Source of the DNA: CAZMMV01 sp964567475
Lineage (GTDB): Bacteria > Bacillota > Clostridia > Tissierellales > Tissierellaceae
Assembly (NCBI GenBank): GCA_964567475.1
Contig: CAZMMV010000088.1
Coordinates: forward strand, 1-5,605
Direction: 5' to 3'
DNA: 5,605 nt
Below the pieces are notes generated by a model. The model was given only the letters and a program-made list of their open reading frames with translations. It had not been told where the DNA came from and ran no database searches. Of this stretch, positions 1 to 5,377 are shown one piece after another. Each line of letters opens with the position of its first letter. The first letter of the stretch is position 1. The position numbers were made by a program, and so were the translations under genes.

Positions 1-1027
1 AACTAGGCATCCATACTTCTAAATCATAAGTCTTTGCTGAAGAAAATCCTAAATCGCCAGAACTAAGCATTACCATTCTATAAGGCAATCCTAATTGTTT
101 TAAAATATCTTCTGCATCATTTGTTAATCTTTCTAATTCTTTATATGAATCTTCTGCTTTAACAAATTTAACTAATTCGACTTTGTCAAACTGATGATTT
201 CTTATAAGGCCCCTAGTGTCTCTACCTGCTGAACCTGCCTCTTGTCTAAAACAAGGTGTATAAGCTGTATATTTTATAGGTAGTTTAGCTTCACTTAGTA
301 TATCATCTCTATGAATATTTGTTAATGGAACTTCTGCTGTAGGTACTAAAAAATAATCTTTACTAGGTAAATGGAACATATCATGTTCAAACTTAGGTAA
401 TTGTCCTGTACCTATCATACTACTCCTATTTACCATAAAAGGTGTTGCCATTTCAGTATATCCATGCTTTTCAGTGTGTAAATCAAGCATAAACTGAGTG
501 ATAGCCCTTTCAAGTCTTGCTCCTAAATCTTTAAATAATGTAAATCTTGCTCCTGTTATTTTGGTAGCAGTTTCAAAATCTAATATTCCTAAATCAGTTC
601 CTATATCCCAGTGAGCTTTAGGTTCAAAATCAAACTTTGTTGGATGACCATACTTTCTAACTTCTACATTATCACTATCATCTTCACCTATGACTACAGA
701 TTCATCAGGTGTATTAGGTATTCCCAATAACATTTGCTTTAATTCTTCATCTATCACTTTAACTTCTTCATCTAAATTTTTTATCTCTTGTGAAAGATTC
801 TTCATCTCAATAAATATATGAGAAGGATCTTTTCCTTCTTTTTTCAATTTAGGAACTTCTTTAGAAGCCTTATTTTGCTGAGCTTTCATTTCTTCTACTT
901 TAGTTAATATAGACCTTCTCTTTTCATCTAATTCTATAAGCTCATCAATTGGATATTCTCCACGTCTCTTTGCAAGTGCCTTTTTTACTTCATCAGTATT
1001 TGCTCTTATTCTCTTTATATCTAACAT
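1..1027 (-). CDS. serS: Seryl-tRNA synthetase, N-terminal 342 codons (3' end beyond the window)
   Basis: Cytoplasmic class II aminoacyl-tRNA synthetase that activates serine with ATP and charges tRNA-Ser. The start MLDIKRIRANTDEVKKAL is typical of SerS. It is followed by a charged, Lys/Glu-rich stretch matching the family's tRNA-binding coiled-coil arm. The catalytic domain shows the serine-binding T-A-E motif at residues 230-232 and class II motif 2 around residues 258-270 (PCFRQEAGSAGRD). It then reads SGDLGFSSAKTYDLEVWMP before the window ends. The family is about 420-430 residues, so roughly 80 residues including motif 3 lie outside. The ATG is set by AGGAGG (1035-1040) with a 7-base spacer. 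A serine T-box leader lies upstream, so transcription should rise when tRNA-Ser is uncharged. No defect is seen in the visible part. Confidence 0.97.
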   Translation of the reverse strand, partial: MLDIKRIRANTDEVKKALAKRRGEYPIDELIELDEKRRSILTKVEEMKAQQNKASKEVPKLKKEGKDPSHIFIEMKNLSQEIKNLDEEVKVIDEELKQMLLGIPNTPDESVVIGEDDSDNVEVRKYGHPTKFDFEPKAHWDIGTDLGILDFETATKITGARFTLFKDLGARLERAITQFMLDLHTEKHGYTEMATPFMVNRSSMIGTGQLPKFEHDMFHLPSKDYFLVPTAEVPLTNIHRDDILSEAKLPIKYTAYTPCFRQEAGSAGRDTRGLIRNHQFDKVELVKFVKAEDSYKELERLTNDAEDILKQLGLPYRMVMLSSGDLGFSSAKTYDLEVWMPS

Positions 1028-1040
1028 TTTCCTACCTCCT

Positions 1041-1183
1041 ATTTTTTTCAATTAATGATTTACCACACTCATATCACCCAGTAGCACAATTTAAATCTAT
1101 TTGCTCAATACGCTAACATAGATTTCAAGTGCCTTGGCTTTCACCTGCTAAAACCCACCACTATCGTTGGTTAAGTTAGGGCA
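1041..1183 (-). other. Structured non-coding segment between the T-box terminator and serS
   Basis: About 140 bases separate the T-box terminator from the serS ribosome binding site, far more than the 30-40 bases after the other two T-boxes here. No reading frame of note is open on either strand. On the minus strand it can fold into a junction. TAGCA (1146-1150 region) pairs with TGCTA (about 1081-1086). Inside are a hairpin AGGTG/CACTT and an 8-bp perfect hairpin AAATCTAT/ATAGATTT around 1093-1126. I do not recognise a named riboswitch. It could be an interspersed non-coding repeat inserted in the leader or a second regulatory RNA. The fold is by eye only. Confidence 0.4.
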
Positions 1184-1223
1184 TAAAAAAGCTCTCTATC
1201 CCTAATAATAGGGACGAGAGCTT
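1184..1223 (-). terminator. Intrinsic terminator of the serS T-box
   Basis: The arms AAGCTCTC (1216-1223) and GAGAGCTT (1189-1196) enclose an inner TCCCTA/TAGGGA stem and end in a run of six U on the minus strand (1185-1190). The 5' half contains the CGTCCCT that pairs instead with the T-box, making it mutually exclusive with the antiterminator. Confidence 0.93.
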
Positions 1224-1383
1224 ACCCGCGTTGCCACCCTTGTTAGCCTAAAAATAAGGCCCACTCAAAGTTTATAGACTCCAGGATAGATTCAATACTT
1301 CACCCTATCAACTTGCACCTTACGTTGACTCTCTATAAAAGCTATATATTTACTATTTCCCTTCTTTGTCAAGATATTTAATT
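1184..1383 (-). promoter_or_regulatory. T-box leader sensing tRNA-Ser, upstream of serS
   Basis: This T-box riboswitch binds uncharged tRNA and switches between a terminator and an antiterminator. The T-box sequence at 1224-1241 reads AAGGGTGGCAACGCGGG. Its 3' partner CGTCCCT is in the 5' arm of the terminator, so AGGG/CCCT and GCG/CGT form the antiterminator. Stem I contains AGTA just 5' of AATA, and TATT-GAA on the other strand followed by TCT-A. This places the specifier UCU (serine) at 1288-1290. The apical parts are AGAGAGTCAAC and GGTGCAA-GTTGA. The UGGC bulge pairs with a tRNA ending GCCA, matching serine tRNA (G73). A short Stem III (GCCT/AGGC) follows, but no Stem II or IIA/B pseudoknot can be found. 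The base after the bulge UGGCA is A rather than the consensus C. Confidence 0.95.
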
Positions 1384-1389
1384 AAAATC

Positions 1390-1417
1390 ATTATAGCATA
1401 TTGAAAATACTTGTCAA
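1390..1417 (-). promoter_or_regulatory. Sigma-A type promoter for the serS leader
   Basis: On the minus strand TTGACA (1412-1417) and TATAAT (1390-1395), both perfect consensus hexamers, are separated by 16 bases. Transcription would start near 1383, immediately before T-box Stem I. The -35 box lies about 12 bases past the stop codon of the upstream ABC ATPase gene, so serS has its own promoter although the gap is short. Confidence 0.88.
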
Positions 1418-1429
1418 GTAATCTCTAAT

Positions 1430-2158
1430 TTAATAATCTAATACTTTTGATAAAAACTCCTTTGTTCTATTCCTTTGTGGATTTTCAAATAAATCTATTG
1501 CTTTATTTACTTCTACTATTTCTCCCTCAGACATAAATATTACCCTATCTGCTACTTGTTTTGCAAAAGCCATTTCATGAGTCACTACTACCATAGTCAT
1601 GCCAGTGCTTGCTAGATCTTTCATTACACCTAATACCTCTCCTACCATTTCTGGATCAAGAGCAGATGTAACTTCATCAAATAACATTATTTCTGGATTC
1701 ATAGCTAAAGATCTTGCAATTGCTATTCTCTGCTTTTGTCCACCTGATAAAGAATCCGGGTACACATCCTTTTTATCTAATAGATCCATAGTCTTTAATA
1801 ATTCAATAGACCTTTCCTCTGCTTCTTTTCTTTTCAATTTTCCTGTTAATATTGGAGCTAAAGTTATATTTTCAAAAACTGTTTTATGAGGAAATAAATG
1901 AAAGTGTTGAAATACCATACCTATATTTTCTCTTATTTTATCAATATCCTTACCCGAGTTTGATAGCTTTTTGCCATTTATATATATACTCCCAGAACTT
2001 GGCTTTTCTAAATAGTTCATACATCTTATAAGAGTACTTTTTCCAGATCCAGAAGGACCTATAAGTCCTATAACTTCACCAGCTTTTATTTCTAAATTTA
2101 TATCTTTAAGTACTTGTTTTTCTCCAAAATACTTATTTAAATTTTGTATTCTAATCAT
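1430..2158 (-). CDS. Polar amino acid ABC transporter, ATP-binding protein (GlnQ/HisP family)
   Basis: Cytoplasmic ATPase that powers the amino acid importer encoded just upstream. Counting from the chosen ATG (242 residues, normal for the family): Walker A GPSGSGKST at 34-42, Q-loop Gln84, signature LSGGQ at 137-141, Walker B ending in Asp161-Glu162, and switch His194 in VVTHEM. All catalytic elements are intact. The sequence FQHFHLFPH after the Q-loop and the overall layout match the polar amino acid (PAAT) subgroup. A TTG at 2179 would add seven residues, but the ribosome binding site lies inside that extension, so the ATG at 2158 is preferred. The start overlaps the permease stop by 8 bases, indicating translational coupling. 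No terminator follows before the serS promoter. Confidence 0.96.
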   Translation of the reverse strand: MIRIQNLNKYFGEKQVLKDINLEIKAGEVIGLIGPSGSGKSTLIRCMNYLEKPSSGSIYINGKKLSNSGKDIDKIRENIGMVFQHFHLFPHKTVFENITLAPILTGKLKRKEAEERSIELLKTMDLLDKKDVYPDSLSGGQKQRIAIARSLAMNPEIMLFDEVTSALDPEMVGEVLGVMKDLASTGMTMVVVTHEMAFAKQVADRVIFMSEGEIVEVNKAIDLFENPQRNRTKEFLSKVLDY

Positions 2159-2807
2159 TATGAGCCAAGCTCCTTTCAAATAATCCTATTAACTGAGATA
2201 ATAAAAATGTAATTATAAAATATATAAATGCCACTATTATTAATGGGCTAAATGGTTGAAAACTGTTACTTTGAACTATCTTTGATGCATGCATCAAATC
2301 TGCCACACCTATTGTAGATGCTACAGATGTTTCCTTTATTAAGGTAACAAATTCATTTCCCAAGGCTGGCAATATATTTTTTACGGCTTGGGGCAATATT
2401 ATATATCTCATAGTGTCTTTCTTAGATATCCCCAAGCTCCTACTAGCTTCAGCTTGCCCCTTATCTATGGACTGTATCCCTGATCTAATAATTTCTGCAA
2501 CATATGCTGCACTATTTAAAGAAACAGCTATTAAGGCAGCTATAAAGCCATTTACATTTACTCCTGTAATCACATAACTACCATAATATACTAAGGCAAT
2601 TTGTACCATCATAGGTGTTCCACGAACTAGCTCGATATATATGCTAGCAATAGTTCTCAATATTTTAGATTTTGATAGTTTTAAGGTGCTTAAAAATGCA
2701 CCTAAGGTACTTCCTATAAAAAGGGCTAAAAAAGATATTAATAAGGTTATTTTAATTCCAGTTAAATAATAATGTCTATATTTTACAATCAATTCTATAA
2801 TGTTCAA
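2151..2807 (-). CDS. Polar amino acid ABC transporter, permease (HisM/GlnP family)
   Basis: Integral membrane subunit forming the transport channel. From the chosen TTG start it has 218 residues, usual for this family, with about five hydrophobic segments (roughly residues 15-40, 66-83, 87-107, 150-170 and 187-210). The cytoplasmic EAA loop that contacts the ATPase is clear at about 120-140 (EASRSLG...IILPQA). A single permease gene suggests a homodimer. A GTG at 2816 is in frame, but it overlaps the AGGAG ribosome binding site (2816-2820). The TTG at 2805-2807 sits 8 bases after that site and is the better start. It lies 11 bases after the binding-protein stop and overlaps the ATPase start. 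The substrate cannot be read from this subunit. Confidence 0.94.
   Translation of the reverse strand: MNIIELIVKYRHYYLTGIKITLLISFLALFIGSTLGAFLSTLKLSKSKILRTIASIYIELVRGTPMMVQIALVYYGSYVITGVNVNGFIAALIAVSLNSAAYVAEIIRSGIQSIDKGQAEASRSLGISKKDTMRYIILPQAVKNILPALGNEFVTLIKETSVASTIGVADLMHASKIVQSNSFQPFSPLIIVAFIYFIITFLLSQLIGLFERSLAHND
2170..2174 (-). promoter_or_regulatory. Ribosome binding site deciding the ATPase start
   Basis: AAAGGAGC, inside the 3' end of the permease gene, precedes the ATG at 2158 by 11 bases. The alternative TTG at 2179 lies upstream of this site and has none of its own. Confidence 0.7.
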
Positions 2808-2815
2808 AATTCTCA

Positions 2816-2820
2816 CTCCT
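2816..2820 (-). promoter_or_regulatory. Ribosome binding site deciding the permease start
   Basis: AGGAG begins at the second base of the binding-protein TAG stop codon (2819-2821). Its last G is the first base of the in-frame GTG that a longest-frame annotation would choose. The next start codon, TTG at 2807, is spaced 8 bases away, so initiation there is favoured. Confidence 0.7.
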
Positions 2821-3631
2821 AGTTGTCTATTTCCTGATTACTTAATTCTTTAGCTTCTGCTTTCCATTTCTGTACTAAATCCTTTTCTATTAATTCATCT
2901 ATTACTTCATTTATATATTCTGTTAGTTCATCATTTCCTGACTTAAGAGCTATACATTCTCCACTACCAGTATGGATAAGATCTAATTTATCTACTACTA
3001 TTATGTCATCATTGCTTTTAGCATATGATTCTCCAGAGCTTTCAGACATAACTACTCCATCTATCTTTTCTGTTTTTAACTCCATTACAAGGTTACTTAG
3101 AACAGACAATTCTTTTACTGTAGTTCCTTCTATATCTTCTGCTAGATCTTTTTGTAGAGAAGCTGTCTGAGCTCCTAAAGTTGCACCATTAAAATCCTCT
3201 TTTGTTTTAAATTTATCCTTATCTGATTTTCTTATTAATATCTTGTGTATTCCATCTTCATCATAAGATTTAGTAAAGTTTGCATCTCTATCTGGCTGAT
3301 CTGTCATTGCTGCTATTACAATATCAATCATCCCAGTAGATAGACCTCCAAGTAAATTATTAAATTCCATATCCTTTATTTCTAATTCAACATCTAATTT
3401 ATCCGCAATATATTTTCCTATCTCAATATCAGAGCCGACAATTTCATCCTTGCCATCTATCATCACATGAAACTCATTTGGTGGATAGTCTGCAGATGTT
3501 CCCAATACCAATTTTCCTTTTTCCTTTATTCCTTCTAATGAATAAGGTGATAGATCACTTTTACTACATCCCATAGCCATACTTGATAATATAATCATCA
3601 TTACTACTAATAAACTAATTTTCTTTTTCAT
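2819..3631 (-). CDS. Polar amino acid ABC transporter, substrate-binding lipoprotein
   Basis: Extracytoplasmic SBP_bac_3-type receptor that delivers ligand to the permease. It has 270 residues. The signal peptide MKKKISLLVVMMIILSSMAMGC gives a lipobox with Cys22, so the mature protein is anchored as a lipoprotein. Family landmarks are the GKLVLGTSADYPPNEF strand (39-54), GSDIEIGKYIA (66-76), QPDRDANF with Arg115 in the place of the usual carboxylate-binding Arg, LGAQTAS (152-158) and IDGVVM (190-195). The Asp that normally follows this last strand and holds the ligand's amino group is Ser196, with Glu197 next. The ligand may therefore not be a plain free amino acid. AGGAGG (3639-3644) with a 7-base spacer sets the ATG. 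It is the first gene of the importer operon, behind a T-box. Ligand unknown. Confidence 0.94.
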   Translation of the reverse strand: MKKKISLLVVMMIILSSMAMGCSKSDLSPYSLEGIKEKGKLVLGTSADYPPNEFHVMIDGKDEIVGSDIEIGKYIADKLDVELEIKDMEFNNLLGGLSTGMIDIVIAAMTDQPDRDANFTKSYDEDGIHKILIRKSDKDKFKTKEDFNGATLGAQTASLQKDLAEDIEGTTVKELSVLSNLVMELKTEKIDGVVMSESSGESYAKSNDDIIVVDKLDLIHTGSGECIALKSGNDELTEYINEVIDELIEKDLVQKWKAEAKELSNQEIDN

Positions 3632-3667
3632 TTTAATTCCTCCTATAAATAATTTGTTTTTTAATAT

Positions 3668-3699
3668 AAAAAACTCGTCTCTAAAACAAGAGACGAGTT
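3668..3699 (-). terminator. Intrinsic terminator of the importer T-box
   Basis: A perfect 11-bp stem (3672-3682 with 3689-3699) has a 6-base loop and ends in a run of six U on the minus strand (3668-3673). Its 5' arm holds CGTCTCT, the alternative partner of the T-box AGAG and GCG segments. Confidence 0.93.
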
Positions 3700-3898
3700 A
3701 TATACCCGCGGTGCCACTCTAATTGTATTTTAATAACTAAAATACAACTTAAATCAAATAACGCTTTGACTGCGAAATAGGATACTCACCTTAAGTTTTG
3801 TCCTATTTATTTTAGCAACTCTCTTCATTAAGCTTTCCATCTACTGGCTCTCACCTCACCCAGTTCTCTGTACAATGTACTTGTCATAATTACTCTTT
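3671..3898 (-). repeat. Direct repeat, copy 1 (T-box leader)
   Basis: This segment aligns end to end with 5149-5377, with about 20 differences over about 228 bases by eye. Most differences fall in hairpin loops, the upper Stem I loop and linkers. The stretch through Stem II and the pseudoknot is essentially unchanged. This is a duplication of a whole T-box leader in the same orientation on both sides of the amidohydrolase gene. Confidence 0.9.
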
Positions 3899-3933
3899 GC
3901 CTCATTAATTTTAATTTTATATTATTTTTATGT

Positions 3934-3962
3934 TTTATATTATTTTTTAAATTTTATCTCAA
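3934..3962 (-). promoter_or_regulatory. Possible promoter for the importer T-box, overlapping the hydrolase 3' end
   Basis: TTGAGA (3957-3962) and TATAAA (3934-3939), each one mismatch from consensus, are separated by 17 bases. The -35 box is inside the last codons of the amidohydrolase gene and the -10 box abuts its TAA stop. Transcription would start near 3927, about 25 bases before Stem I. The region is very A/T-rich, so a chance match is possible. Without it, the importer would be transcribed by read-through from the upstream gene. Confidence 0.5.
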
Positions 3963-5112
3963 ATTCTTTCTTTATCTTATTAAGTAAATCTCTGTCTTCT
4001 ATCACTTCTACTCCACTTGCTACTAAAGCATATATGGCCTCTTCCATACCCTTATAAGCTTGATCTGTAAGTGTAGCTTGAGCAAATTCAGCCGTATGTC
4101 CGATTATATCATCATTATCTCCTACTATAGCAAAATTAGGATGAATAGTTGGACAAAACTGACTTACATCCCCCATATCAGAAGAACCATGATCTACTTC
4201 TCCTTGTAATATATTCTCTACTCCAATATTTCTTAAGTGTTTTTCATAAATTCCAGATAAACTTTCATTTGTAACTAATCCTTTATATATCTTTTCATAT
4301 ACAGATATTTCTAAATCTGAACCAGTTGCCAAGGCTGCAGCTTTTCCACAATTTATAACTTTTTCCTTTAGCTCTTCCATGTAGCCTAAAACTGGAGTCC
4401 TTATATAAAAATCAGCTACTGCTAAGTCTGGAACAATATTGGCAGCTTTCCCACCTTCTTTTATTACTCCATGAATTCTAGACGAATCCAAAATATGTTC
4501 CCTAAGTGCATTTATAGAATTAAATAACATTATACAAGAATCCAATGCATTAATTCCCTTTTCTGGGCAACCTGCAGCATGGGCAGTTTTTCCTTTAAAA
4601 GTAAATCTTAATGGAATTAATTCTGATGTAGTTCCACTTAATTTATGTTTGGAAGCTGGATGGGATGTCATAGCTACATCAACATCATCAAAAACTCCCT
4701 GATTTGCCATGTCTACCTTTACCCCAAAATTTTCTTCTGCTGGTGATCCTAATACATATACATTACCACCAATTTCATCTACTATTTTCCTAAGAATGAT
4801 ACCCGCTCCTGTACTAGTAGCTCCCAATAAATTATGTCCGCAACCATGACCTATACCTGGTAAAGCATCATATTCTACTAAATATGCAATAGTAGGTCCA
4901 GGTTTTTTACCTCTATAACTGGCTTTAAAAGCTGTTTGAAAACCTAAGAAATTTTCTTCAATAGAAAACTCATATTTTTTTAATATATCTATATGAGCCC
5001 TAGAGGATTTATATTCTTCTAAACCTAGCTCTGGATTTTTAAATATATATTCATTTAATTCTTTTAACTCTTCAATTATCTGGCTAATATGATTTTTAAT
5101 ACTTTTATCCAA
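3940..5112 (-). CDS. M20-family metallo-amidohydrolase/peptidase (PM20D2/AbgB-like)
   Basis: Probable zinc- or manganese-dependent cytoplasmic hydrolase that cleaves an amide bond in an N-acyl amino acid or dipeptide. No signal peptide is present. Counting from the TTG start (390 residues, normal for the family): EYDALPGIGHGCGHN with metal ligands Cys91 and His93, SPAEE with catalytic Glu126 and metal Glu127, TSHP with His151, GKTAHAAG with His178 of the dimerisation domain, and GHTAEF with His339. All expected active-site residues are present. The EYDALP...CGHN form resembles PM20D2 and aminobenzoyl-glutamate hydrolase subunit B, but the substrate is not determined. An in-frame GTG at 5121 lies inside the AGGTGA ribosome binding site, so TTG at 5112 is preferred. 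It lies between two copies of the same T-box and beside an amino acid importer. Confidence 0.92.
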   Translation of the reverse strand: MDKSIKNHISQIIEELKELNEYIFKNPELGLEEYKSSRAHIDILKKYEFSIEENFLGFQTAFKASYRGKKPGPTIAYLVEYDALPGIGHGCGHNLLGATSTGAGIILRKIVDEIGGNVYVLGSPAEENFGVKVDMANQGVFDDVDVAMTSHPASKHKLSGTTSELIPLRFTFKGKTAHAAGCPEKGINALDSCIMLFNSINALREHILDSSRIHGVIKEGGKAANIVPDLAVADFYIRTPVLGYMEELKEKVINCGKAAALATGSDLEISVYEKIYKGLVTNESLSGIYEKHLRNIGVENILQGEVDHGSSDMGDVSQFCPTIHPNFAIVGDNDDIIGHTAEFAQATLTDQAYKGMEEAIYALVASGVEVIEDRDLLNKIKKEFEIKFKK

Positions 5113-5117
5113 AGTTC

Positions 5118-5123
5118 TCACCT
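5118..5123 (-). promoter_or_regulatory. Ribosome binding site deciding the amidohydrolase start
   Basis: AGGTGA is complementary to the 3' end of 16S rRNA in the AGGAGGTGA register. The TTG at 5110-5112 follows after 5 bases, an ideal distance in that register. The in-frame GTG at 5121 is part of the site itself. Confidence 0.65.
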
Positions 5124-5145
5124 ACCCATAATTTATTTTAAATAT

Positions 5146-5176
5146 AAAAAAACTCGTCTCTAAATAAGAGACGAGT
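5146..5176 (-). terminator. Intrinsic terminator of the amidohydrolase T-box
   Basis: A perfect 10-bp stem (5152-5161 with 5167-5176) has a 5-base loop and a run of seven U on the minus strand (5146-5152). The arm sequence is nearly the same as in the importer leader and competes with the T-box antiterminator. Confidence 0.93.
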
Positions 5177-5377
5177 AATATACCCGTGGTGCCACTCTAA
5201 GCGTATTTTAGTAAATAAAATACAACTCGAATCAAATAACGCTTTGACTGCGAAATAGGATACTCACCTTAAGTTTTGTCCTATTCTTTTCAGCAACTCT
5301 CTTCGTTAAATTTTCCATCTACTGGCTTTCACCTCACCCAGTTCTCTGTAAAATGTACTAGTTATAACTACTCTTTG
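5149..5377 (-). repeat. Direct repeat, copy 2 (T-box leader)
   Basis: This is the second copy of the duplicated T-box leader, aligned with 3671-3898. The pair encloses the amidohydrolase gene, about 1.25 kb of sequence. Confidence 0.9.

Larger units (their letters stand above)
3668..3927 (-). promoter_or_regulatory. T-box leader of the ABC importer operon
   Basis: Complete T-box riboswitch. Stem I is closed by GCAA/TTGC, with the AG bulge AGAGA, apical helix ACTGG/CCAGT and loop GGTGAGA. Stem II is TAGGA/TCCTA. A IIA/B pseudoknot forms from CGC/GCG and TCAAA/TTTGA. Stem III is GTATTTTA/TAAAATAC. The T-box sequence at 3704-3720 reads AGAGTGGCACCGCGGGT, and its partner CGTCTCT lies in the terminator. 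The UGGC bulge implies a tRNA with G73. Stem I has two loops with AGTA opposite GAA: the lower gives GAG (3821-3823), the upper AGC (3832-3834). The lower matches normal spacing to the apical loop, the upper gives a serine codon that fits G73. The amino acid sensed is therefore left open. Confidence 0.93.

Noticed and set aside
1271..1282. A second GAG-TCT-A in the serS leader as the serine specifier
   Set aside because: It also reads UCU, but it is not next to the helix opposite AGTA. The GAA-TCT-A at 1287-1293 pairs correctly with AGTA-AATA and has normal spacing.
1599..1889. Plus-strand open frame of 96 codons
   Set aside because: It is antisense to the conserved ATPase gene (signature and Walker B region), with no domain features of its own.
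2177..2179. TTG start giving a 249-residue ATPase
   Set aside because: The ribosome binding site lies within the extra seven codons and family members begin near the internal MIRIQNL.
3668..5176. Terminator-like inverted repeats as ends of a mobile element around the hydrolase gene
   Set aside because: The hairpins belong to two directly repeated T-boxes. There is no transposase, terminal inverted repeat or target-site duplication.
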